From an uncultured Acidimicrobiia bacterium (GTDB taxonomy: Bacteria > Actinomycetota > Acidimicrobiia > Spongiisociales > Spongiisociaceae), in NCBI GenBank assembly GCA_937900165.1, contig CALCCX010000016.1:1-5462 (forward strand): a DNA stretch of 5,462 nucleotides, in the 5' to 3' direction. The notes under the pieces were generated by a model that ran no database searches, had not been told where the DNA came from, and worked only from the letters and a program-made list of their open reading frames with translations. Both the position numbers and the translations under genes were made by a program. Position 1 is the first letter of the stretch. Every line of letters starts with the position of its first letter. Positions 1-5,312 of this stretch are shown one piece after another.

Positions 1-79
1 GCGTGGATGGTAGGACGCTGCGTACCTCGTCTAGTGTTTTTTATTTGTTTTTTTTCTCTTCTGTTTTGTTTTTTTTTTG
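1..79. other. Non-biological T-rich read-through artefact
   Basis: This stretch is dominated by T runs, especially 37-79, and has no coding character, unlike everything after 138. It sits directly outside a complete sequencing adapter. Seen from the opposite strand it is adapter followed by an A-rich tail, which is what a read produces when it runs through the insert and the adapter and off the end of the template. It should be trimmed and not interpreted as a promoter or a poly-T terminator. Positions 1-36 are less T-rich but lie beyond the adapter and have no reason to belong to the genome. Confidence 0.88.
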
Positions 80-137
80 AATGATACGGCGACCACCGAG
101 ATCTACACTCTTTCCCTACACGACGCTCTTCCGATCT
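80..137 (+). other. Illumina TruSeq universal (P5) adapter contamination
   Basis: The 58 bases match the Illumina P5 flow-cell sequence, beginning AATGATACGGCGACC, joined directly to the Read 1 primer site, which ends ACGCTCTTCCGATCT. No i5 index lies between the two halves, so this is the un-indexed universal adapter. The insert begins at 138. The adapter's survival means reads were not fully trimmed before assembly and that the contig edge is a library fragment edge. Any apparent open frame crossing 80-137 is spurious. Confidence 0.98.
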
Positions 138-139
138 GT

Positions 140-175
140 TTGGAGTTGTACGTCTTCTACGCCCGCCTCTGGTGA
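140..175 (+). CDS. C-terminal tail of an upstream gene (partial)
   Basis: The frame read from 140 encodes LELYVFYARLW and stops at TGA 173-175. All eleven sense codons end in G or C. The other two frames over the same stretch are far less biased, so this looks like the last codons of a real gene cut off by the adapter junction at 137/138. Eleven residues are too few to identify a family. It lies on the same strand as the HDOD gene, 93 bases upstream, and could share its transcript. Confidence 0.45.
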   Translation: MELYVFYARLW

Positions 176-195
176 AAACGAAGTCATGGAGGTAC

Positions 196-276
196 ATGTC
201 GACCGGAGACAGACCCGCTGAAGCAAACAAGCGCGAAAGATCCGGACCCGCCGTCCGACTGGTGGGACATGGGTGA
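196..276 (+). CDS. Possible 26-aa leader ORF, or true 5' end of the HDOD gene
   Basis: An ATG at 196 follows a GGAGG at 188-192, although the 3-nt spacing is shorter than ideal. It opens a 26-codon frame beginning MSTGDRPAEANKRERSGP whose TGA (274-276) overlaps the HDOD ATG at 269 by 8 nt. Third-position G/C in this frame is only about half. Over 203-268 the HDOD frame itself is richer (about three quarters) but has no start codon there. The frame could be a coupled leader peptide. Alternatively, the HDOD protein may start at 196 with one extra base in the assembly disrupting its N-terminus. Neither is proven. Confidence 0.22.
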   Translation: MSTGDRPAEANKRERSGPAVRLVGHG

Positions 277-1459
277 ACCAAACGAATCGAAGAAGCAACT
301 GCTCGTTTTTCAGCCGACTTCGGGTGACGGACCGATCCATCGCATGCCGGAAGGCTGGATGGTCAACACGGTTGATTCCGTTGAGGCGGCAGTAGTCGCG
401 ATATCCGGCCGTGCATACGACGTGGTGGTGTCCTCGGCCGAGGAACCCAACCTCGACACCATGAAGGTGTTGGTAGCGGCGCGTGACAGTCGACCCAATT
501 CGGTCCGAATACTGGCCACCGGCAACCTCGGGTCTGGCCCGACCGTGTCTCTGTCCTCAGCCGCACACCACCACCTGTTCACTCCCGTCGATAGCGTCGT
601 ATTCTCAGAGATAGTCGACAGGGCAGAACGAACAAGGGACAACCTGGCGCGAGTGAGGGTCAAGCTCCTGACCAAGGGTCGCAATCTCCCCTCATTTCCG
701 CAGGTCTACATGCAGATCACCGAGGAACTGCAAGCCGGCACCGGCGACATCGGTCGGATAGCAGACATCGTTCGCCGAGACCCCGGCCTGATCGCCAGGG
801 TTTTGCAGTTGGTGAATTCGCCGTTCTACGGTCTGCGCAACACGGTTCCAGATATCGGTCACGCGGTCGGTTTGCTTGGTATCCAGAACTTGCTGGCTCT
901 GGTACTCGCGACCGAAGTGTTCAGTGCATACGAGGCGGACGCGGCCGGACTGTCTGTCAACCGCCTTTGGGCTCATTCTGCTGTCGTGGCCACCTGGTCC
1001 AAGAGGATCACCGAGAAAACCGGGGCGAGCCAGGAACTCGCCAACGCGGCCTTCGTGGCTGGCATGTTGCACGACTGCGGCCGGTTGCTCCTTGCTTCTA
1101 GCTACCCGAACCAGCACGCCGAGCTGCTCGCCAGAGTGAGGGAAGGCGAAGGCGAACTCATTGAATCAGAACGAGCCCTGCTCGGTGCAAGCCATGACGA
1201 GGCGGGAGCGCTTCTACTGGAGAACTGGGGTCTGCCTCACGAGCTGGTGGAAGCCGTTGCCTATCATCATCGGCCGAGCGAATCGATGAGTCGGGCTTTC
1301 AACGCCCTCACCGCCGTGCATATTGCCGAACATATTCATAGCGTCGTTGATGGCGGAGGGGTCGAGACCGACGTTCCGCTTGATTGGCAGTATCTCAACG
1401 AGGTAGGCGTGACCGAAAACCAGATTGAAGAGATAAAGGTGATCTGCGACGTCGGGTGA
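269..1459 (+). CDS. HDOD-domain signalling protein with degenerate receiver-like N-terminus
   Basis: The product has 396 residues and two parts. Residues about 10-125 read like a response-regulator receiver fold: the strand ending YDVVVSS (50-56) aligns with the usual SD phospho-acceptor motif, but Ser56 stands where Asp should be. The N-terminal acidic pair is absent (LLVFQPT). The usual TKP lysine site reads FTPVD, while the RILATG threonine is kept. Residues about 139-335 form an HDOD domain: NLPSFPQVY, RRDPGLIARVLQLVNSPFYGL, AVGLLGIQNL, LWAHS, GMLHDCGRLL with His268-Asp269, and AYHHRP. HDOD proteins are cytoplasmic signalling or regulatory proteins related to HD phosphohydrolases, often with no shown enzyme activity. 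An adaptor role not controlled by Asp phosphorylation is inferred. ATG 269 is the only standard start after the in-frame stop at 173-175, but its ribosome-binding site is poor and a 5-bp hairpin (243-257) lies just upstream. Confidence 0.9.
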   Translation: MGEPNESKKQLLVFQPTSGDGPIHRMPEGWMVNTVDSVEAAVVAISGRAYDVVVSSAEEPNLDTMKVLVAARDSRPNSVRILATGNLGSGPTVSLSSAAHHHLFTPVDSVVFSEIVDRAERTRDNLARVRVKLLTKGRNLPSFPQVYMQITEELQAGTGDIGRIADIVRRDPGLIARVLQLVNSPFYGLRNTVPDIGHAVGLLGIQNLLALVLATEVFSAYEADAAGLSVNRLWAHSAVVATWSKRITEKTGASQELANAAFVAGMLHDCGRLLLASSYPNQHAELLARVREGEGELIESERALLGASHDEAGALLLENWGLPHELVEAVAYHHRPSESMSRAFNALTAVHIAEHIHSVVDGGGVETDVPLDWQYLNEVGVTENQIEEIKVICDVG

Positions 1460-1500
1460 TCCGGCCGTGGCCACAGCGGTGTAGTAAGTACAGGTGCCGA

Positions 1501-1514
1501 CGCCCGCACGGGCG
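1501..1514 (+). terminator. Short GC-rich hairpin after the HDOD gene
   Basis: CGCCC (1501-1505) pairs perfectly with GGGCG (1510-1514) around a GCAC loop, 42 nt past the HDOD stop. There is no T run after it, so it is not a canonical intrinsic terminator. High-GC actinobacteria often have such tail-less hairpins between genes. It may end the HDOD transcript, cause pausing or be chance. The rest of 1460-1567 shows no other clear feature. A weak promoter-like pair (TTGATG at 1530, GATAGG at 1554, 18-nt spacer) precedes pyrE but is too poor to call. Confidence 0.3.
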
Positions 1515-1567
1515 CTATCGTTGGGCTGGTTGATGATTCCCTTCTCACCCCCCGATAGGGATGGTCC

Positions 1568-2121
1568 GTGAACCAGTCAGGGTCGCTGCGGCGTCTTGGT
1601 GCTCACCTCCATCAAAACTCCATCCGCACCGACGGGCCATTCACACTGCGGTCTGGGCGAGTGGTGTCTTGGTATCTAGACGCCCGCCAGACCACCTTCG
1701 ATGGTGAGGGCGCTTCTGTGGTCGGAGAGACGGTCCTGGAGGTACTCGAAGATGTGCAGGCAGTGGGCGGGATGACAATGGGCGCAGACCCGATCGCGAT
1801 GGCCACAGCTCTCGCCGCAACAGCCGGCGGAAAGTCCATGCGGCGTTTTCGATACGCAAGGAGTCGAAAGGACATGGAGTTGGCGGCCGCCTGGTCGGAC
1901 CGGTTGGCAGAGGGGATCGGGTGGCAATTGTTGAAGACACCACCACCACTGGAGGCGCTTTCTTCGAAGCCATCGAGGTGGCTCAATCCGAGGGTCTGGA
2001 GATCGTCCAAGCGATCGTCCTTGTGGATCGCAGTGGCCAGGTCACTGCCTCGGGTATGGCAGCGCGTGGGATACCGTACGTGGCGTTGTTGACCCCTGAG
2101 GTTCTTGGTCTGGAGGCCTGA
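1568..2121 (+). CDS. pyrE: Orotate phosphoribosyltransferase, interrupted by a one-base frameshift
   Basis: OPRTase transfers the phosphoribosyl group of PRPP to orotate to give OMP, the penultimate step of UMP synthesis, in the cytoplasm. The first frame from GTG 1568 (AGGGA at 1557-1561 is a plausible ribosome-binding site) gives GPFTLRSGRVVSWYLDARQ and GGMTMGADPIAMATALA, both typical of PyrE. It loses homology after KSMR. From about 1843 the family sequence resumes in the next frame: FSIRKESKGHGVGGRLVG, the catalytic loop with its Lys/His residues, then the PRPP-binding motif VAIVEDTTTTGG, then VVQAIVLVDRSG, ending at TGA 2119-2121. Adding one base in CGGCG at 1841-1845 (restoring R-A-F-S) gives a coherent protein of about 184 residues, a normal length. 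Left as is, the first frame runs out of phase to 2092 without the PRPP site. A sequencing or assembly deletion is most likely; a real pseudogene is possible. Confidence 0.9.
2112..2116 (+). promoter_or_regulatory. Ribosome-binding site for the membrane-protein gene
   Basis: GGAGG lies inside the last codons of pyrE, five bases before the ATG at 2122. That ATG directly follows the pyrE TGA (2119-2121). The strong site and the abutting stop and start fix the start of the next gene and suggest that terminating ribosomes re-initiate. Confidence 0.65.
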
Positions 2122-2721
2122 ATGCAGCTCGTAGTGCGCCGCAGCGCCCTTCGGATGTGGCTTTTTGCCATCCTCGGGGTGCCTTTCATCATCTTCGGAA
2201 TCGACACCCTCGGTGGGCGGCGCCTCACTACTCGTATCACCGATCTCATCTATCCAGGAGAAAACACGGTTCCCCCAGCCATCGAGACCCATGAACTGGC
2301 CTGGGCGTGGGCATTCTTGGTCGCAGGTGGGATATTCACGGTGTGGGCCCTGAAGGAACTCATCGCTCCTCGCCGTGTCGTGACCGGCGACTGGAGGGGG
2401 GTGTCCATCGGTCTGGCCGGGCCATTCTGGCCGGCAACCCGGGTTCCGTGGAGCCTCATCGATGACATCAGATCCGGAACCGCTGGAGATGGTGAGTCCG
2501 ACTTTCCGGTCCTTGTGTTCGATTTGCGTGACCGTGGTGACCTTCCGGAACGTCCTTGGGGAGCGAGGTGGGTGGATCGAGATCGCCTTGCGGTGGCGTC
2601 ACGGGATTGGGACCACAGCGCGCAGCGTGTTGCCGTTCAGCTACGGCAGTTGGCAGGCGAAGTGCTGGTCGGTGAGTCCCCCGTTAACGCCTTGGAAGCG
2701 ACGCCGTTTCTCGGCCCGTGA
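2122..2721 (+). CDS. Two-helix membrane protein with a possible PH-like C-terminal domain
   Basis: I do not recognise the family of this 199-residue protein. Two hydrophobic segments are clear: about 12-30 (MWLFAILGVPFIIFGIDTL) and about 60-80 (LAWAWAFLVAGGIFTVWALKE). A loop of about 30 residues separates them, and Arg6-Arg7 precede the first, so both ends are probably cytoplasmic. Residues about 86-180 are soluble. They show a run of short strands (GVSIGL, VPWSLIDDI, PVLVFDLRD) and end in an amphipathic helix (HSAQRVAVQLRQLAG), which resembles bacterial PH-like domains of small membrane proteins; this is inference from pattern only. There is no signal peptidase site or catalytic motif. The start abuts the pyrE stop with a good ribosome-binding site, and the stop overlaps the next GTG by 4 nt, so it belongs to the pyrE-nfo transcript. 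A structural or membrane-tethering role is a guess. Confidence 0.75.
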   Translation: MQLVVRRSALRMWLFAILGVPFIIFGIDTLGGRRLTTRITDLIYPGENTVPPAIETHELAWAWAFLVAGGIFTVWALKELIAPRRVVTGDWRGVSIGLAGPFWPATRVPWSLIDDIRSGTAGDGESDFPVLVFDLRDRGDLPERPWGARWVDRDRLAVASRDWDHSAQRVAVQLRQLAGEVLVGESPVNALEATPFLGP

Positions 2722-2804
2722 GTCCCTACGACCTCGATGGTTGGGAGATTCTCGAGCTCGAGCCTCCGACCTCAGGTGGGTCCGTCGATCGGAAGTCGAC
2801 GTGA
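2718..2804 (+). CDS. 28-codon small ORF between the membrane-protein gene and nfo
   Basis: GTG 2718 overlaps the upstream stop as GTGA (2718-2721). The frame encodes 28 residues beginning MSPYDLDGWEILELEPP and ends at a TGA that overlaps the nfo GTG as a second GTGA (2801-2804). About 20 of its 28 codons end in G or C, close to the neighbouring genes. The peptide is acidic in its first half, has a hydrophilic basic tail (DRKST) and has no membrane segment. No good ribosome-binding site precedes it, so translation would rely on coupling. If translated it keeps ribosomes moving between its neighbours without a gap; it could be a true microprotein or only a coupling leader for nfo. I do not recognise a family. 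Confidence 0.45.
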   Translation: MSPYDLDGWEILELEPPTSGGSVDRKST

Positions 2805-3562
2805 GTTTGGAAGTCGGCGCGCATGTTGATGCAAACGACCCGATCGCAGAGGCTCGAGCGCGAGGTATACGCATCGTTCAATTCTTCCTGGGCGACCCCC
2901 AGTCATGGAAGAAGGCACCGGCCCGCGATGACTCTGAAGAACTGAAGGCGTCGGATCTCAGCATCTATGTGCACGCGCCGTACCTGGTGAACCTGGTGAG
3001 TCCCAACAACCGCATTCGGATTCCTTCGCGCAAGATCCTCGACGACACCATCGAGCGGTCCGAAGAGATCGGCGCTGCCAGCATCATCGTCCACGCTGGG
3101 CATGTGGCAGACGAGGACGTTGCCGAGGGTTTTCCTCGGTGGGCCAAAGCACTCGAACTGATCGAGACAGACATACCGATTCTCATCGAGAATACGGCAG
3201 GCGGCACCAATGCCATGGGTAGACGTCTCGACGTCCTCGCCAGGTTGTGGGATGTAATCGGCGATCTGAACCCCGGCTTCTGTCTGGACACTTGCCACGC
3301 CTGGGCGGGAGGCGAAGACATGGAGGGGCTGGTCGATCGGGTCCTGGCTATCACCGGCCGAATCGATCTCGTTCATCTCAACGATTCTCGTGATCCGTTT
3401 GACTCGAGGCGCGACCGGCACGCGAATCTCGGTTCGGGCCACATCCCAGAAGAGCTGTTGGTCGGGGTAGTCAGCGAGGCAAACGCTCCGACCTTGCTCG
3501 AGACCCCCGGTGGTGCGGCTGAGCACGTCGTCGATCTGAAGTGGTTGCACGATCGCCTCTGA
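2801..3562 (+). CDS. nfo: Endonuclease IV family AP endonuclease
   Basis: This family cuts DNA 5' of abasic sites in base-excision repair, using three metal ions in a TIM barrel. From GTG 2801 the product is 253 residues, slightly short but normal for the family, starting with the first barrel strand (VGAHV). All nine expected metal ligands are visible at family positions: His58 (VHAPYLVNL), His98 (IIVHAGH), Glu130 (ILIENTAGG), Asp163 and His166 (FCLDTCHAW), His192 (DLVHLNDS), Asp205 and His207 (RRDRHANLGSGHI) and Glu234 (TLLETPGG). The enzyme should therefore be active. The same frame stays open upstream to 2462, but that part lies inside the membrane-protein gene and has no family sequence. 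GGAAG at 2791-2795 gives a suitable ribosome-binding site for 2801. The gene is coupled to the small ORF by a GTGA overlap. A related sugar-isomerase TIM barrel is excluded by the full ligand set. Confidence 0.93.
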   Translation: MSLEVGAHVDANDPIAEARARGIRIVQFFLGDPQSWKKAPARDDSEELKASDLSIYVHAPYLVNLVSPNNRIRIPSRKILDDTIERSEEIGAASIIVHAGHVADEDVAEGFPRWAKALELIETDIPILIENTAGGTNAMGRRLDVLARLWDVIGDLNPGFCLDTCHAWAGGEDMEGLVDRVLAITGRIDLVHLNDSRDPFDSRRDRHANLGSGHIPEELLVGVVSEANAPTLLETPGGAAEHVVDLKWLHDRL

Positions 3563-3572
3563 TCCGATTGTG

Positions 3573-3616
3573 GGTGATCTGGGAACCGAGCCCGGTCGTT
3601 GGTGCGTCCCATCACC
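3573..3616 (+). terminator. Compound stem-loop between convergent nfo and putA
   Basis: GGTGAT (3573-3578) pairs with ATCACC (3611-3616). After a 2-nt bulge, GGGA (3581-3584) pairs with TCCC (3607-3610). Inside, ACCG (3585-3588) and CGGT (3593-3596) form a further small hairpin. It starts 11 nt past the nfo stop in the gap between two convergent genes, where a transcription end is expected. No T tract follows on either strand, so it is not a textbook intrinsic terminator; it could be a 3'-end stabiliser or a pause hairpin. The remainder of 3617-3719 shows only a weak 13-nt palindrome (3697-3709). Confidence 0.4.
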
Positions 3617-3719
3617 ATGAGACGTATGAGTTTGCTAGTCAACCCCAGTCGTGTGGCCTGATGATTTCGCCCAAGACCGTGATGAGGGGATTGCCATCGA
3701 TCTGATCGAAGGCTGAAGT

Positions 3720-5312
3720 TCAGTGGAGGATTTGTCCATACCGATGCAAGGTTCTGGCGATCGCCTGTTCCCGCAGGAAATGCATCAGCTCGATCCGGCC
3801 GGCGCCGGTGACCGGTGCATCAATGATCGTGAGTTCGTGGGTAACCGCCTTGGCCCTCAGCTCAGGTGGCACGGTGCCCAGATGGCGGATTCGCTGCTCA
3901 GAGAGCACCGCGGTTCCGGCTGCGAACTCGGCTGAAGGCGCAACGGTGGCCCCCGGCAGGAAGGGCAATGGCTCCGAAACGCTGACTGTCATGCGAACGC
4001 CGGCTCTAGTTGCCGCAAGAACCGTCCTGGCGGCTTCGAGCGGGAATGCGTCCGATTCGACTCTCAACGTGATGTCAGGAATCGGGCGGTAGCGGAAAAT
4101 GTTGGCCTCGTACACAAGGGCGCTCGGATCGTGTTCCAACGAGAACTCCCGTTCCCACCAGTACTGGTCCGAGCCGGCCGCCGCGGCCAACCAGACGCGA
4201 TCGTCTTCGGACAGATGTTCACAGAGTCGATCGAGGACATGGGCGATCTTCTTGTCCAGCTTGGCCTGATGGACAGGGAGATCGCGCTCTGTCCATGTAC
4301 CCAGCTGGAGTAGATAGTTGGGTCCGCCGGCCTTGGCTCCGGGGCCGACAACAGATCGTTTCCATCCGCCGAAAGGCTGACGGCGAACGATCGCGCCGGT
4401 GATGTGCCGGTTGACGTAGGCGTTGCCCACCTCGACCTTCTCCAGCCAGTGATCTACCTCTTCGGGGTCGAGTGTGTGGATTCCGCCGGTCAGACCAAAA
4501 GGCGACGCGTTCTGGAGTGCGATGGCGTGGTCGAGGTCGCGGGCGGCCATGAGCCCGAGGACCGGTCCGAAACATTCGGTCAGATGAAACCACGAATCCT
4601 GTCGCACTCCGAGCCGGATTCCTGGCGACCACAACCGGCCGTCTCCTTCTTCGTTGCGGGGCCTCGCCAGCCATTCCTCTCCTTTGTCGAGAGTGGTGAA
4701 GGCGCGCTCCAGCTTGCCTGTAGCGGGAAGGATGACGGGACCCATGACCGTCGAGCTGTCTGCGGTGGCGCCGATCGCCAGAGAGGTTGCGCCGTCGAGG
4801 AGTTGGCGTCTGAAACGGTCGGACTCGTACACATCCCCGACCAGGATGCCGAGCGAGGCGGCCGAGCATTTCTGCCCTGAGTGTCCGAATGCGGAGCGGA
4901 GTAGGTCGGCGGCAGCTAGATCGAGATCGGCATGTGGGGTGACGATGAGGGCGTTCTTGCCGCTGGTCTCGCCAAACAATCGGAGATCGGGCCTCCAACC
5001 CCTGAACAGGCGGGCGGTCTCGAGCGAGCCGGTGAGAATGACCGCGTCGATATCCGGGTGGCTGATGAGATGTCGACCGACGTCGTCGTCCGGAGTCCTG
5101 ATGAATTGGAGCGCATCTGGCGGAATCCCGGCCTCCCAACACGCTTCCGCTACGATCTCGGCACATCTGGGCGTTTCGGTGGCCGGTTTGAGGACCACCG
5201 TATTGCCGGCGGCCAAGGCGGCCAGCACACCTCCGGCGGGGATCGCCACCGGGAAATTCCATGGCGGCGCCACCACCACCACTCCAAGTGGCGAGAAACC
5301 GGCACCATCCAT
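3720..5312 (-). CDS. putA: P5C dehydrogenase with PutA-type C-terminus, N-terminally truncated
   Basis: The protein oxidises L-glutamate gamma-semialdehyde (from P5C) to glutamate with NAD+, the second step of proline breakdown. Residues 1-340 are the aldehyde dehydrogenase core: PPWNFP with Asn19, VVLKP with Lys42, FGETSGKNA with the general-base Glu115, GHSGQKCSAAS with the nucleophile Cys149, TECFGPV with Glu247, and NRHITGAIVRRQPFGGWKRS. Residues about 341-530 are the extension found in bifunctional PutA proteins, ending GRIELMHFLREQAIARTLHRYG. ATG 5312 is the first possible start after an in-frame stop (5387-5385), with an AGGA just upstream, but it falls just before PWNFP. About 130 residues of the ALDH fold, and any PRODH domain, are therefore missing. 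The fragment is unlikely to fold as an enzyme unless the missing part exists beyond a frameshift or the contig end. It is convergent with nfo. The symbol applies if the parent gene was the fused form; a separate P5CDH is the alternative. Confidence 0.88.
   Translation of the reverse strand: MDGAGFSPLGVVVVAPPWNFPVAIPAGGVLAALAAGNTVVLKPATETPRCAEIVAEACWEAGIPPDALQFIRTPDDDVGRHLISHPDIDAVILTGSLETARLFRGWRPDLRLFGETSGKNALIVTPHADLDLAAADLLRSAFGHSGQKCSAASLGILVGDVYESDRFRRQLLDGATSLAIGATADSSTVMGPVILPATGKLERAFTTLDKGEEWLARPRNEEGDGRLWSPGIRLGVRQDSWFHLTECFGPVLGLMAARDLDHAIALQNASPFGLTGGIHTLDPEEVDHWLEKVEVGNAYVNRHITGAIVRRQPFGGWKRSVVGPGAKAGGPNYLLQLGTWTERDLPVHQAKLDKKIAHVLDRLCEHLSEDDRVWLAAAAGSDQYWWEREFSLEHDPSALVYEANIFRYRPIPDITLRVESDAFPLEAARTVLAATRAGVRMTVSVSEPLPFLPGATVAPSAEFAAGTAVLSEQRIRHLGTVPPELRAKAVTHELTIIDAPVTGAGRIELMHFLREQAIARTLHRYGQILH

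Noticed and set aside
116..340. - strand open frame crossing the left end
   Set aside because: It runs through the sequencing adapter and into the HDOD gene on the opposite strand, and the translation has no family features.
1530..1561. Promoter-like TTGATG / GATAGG pair before pyrE
   Set aside because: The -10 match is only three of six, and the element merges with the ribosome-binding site. It would imply a leaderless transcript with no other support.
1612..2292. - strand open frame (226 codons) opposite pyrE
   Set aside because: It is an antisense shadow over pyrE and the start of the membrane-protein gene. It looks open partly because pyrE is coding on the other strand.
2751..2762. 12-nt perfect palindrome CTCGAGCTCGAG
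   Set aside because: It lies inside the small ORF, where it encodes Leu-Glu-Leu-Glu. There is no second copy or operator context, so chance or codon choice explains it.
2462..2800. Upstream extension of the nfo frame to ATG 2462
   Set aside because: The extra 113 codons overlap the membrane-protein gene and the small ORF and carry no endonuclease IV sequence. The family begins at VGAHV, just after GTG 2801.
2903..3550. - strand open frame (215 codons) opposite nfo
   Set aside because: It mirrors the nfo coding sequence, whose complete metal-ligand set shows that the + strand is the real gene.
3697..3709. Palindrome TCGATCTGATCGA before the putA stop side
   Set aside because: As a hairpin it has only a 4-bp stem and no T tract on either strand, too weak to call as the putA terminator.
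4219..5262. Long - strand open frame (347 codons) inside putA
   Set aside because: It is arginine-rich, out-of-frame translation of the ALDH coding sequence, typical of high-GC shadow frames. The overlapping ALDH frame has all its family motifs.
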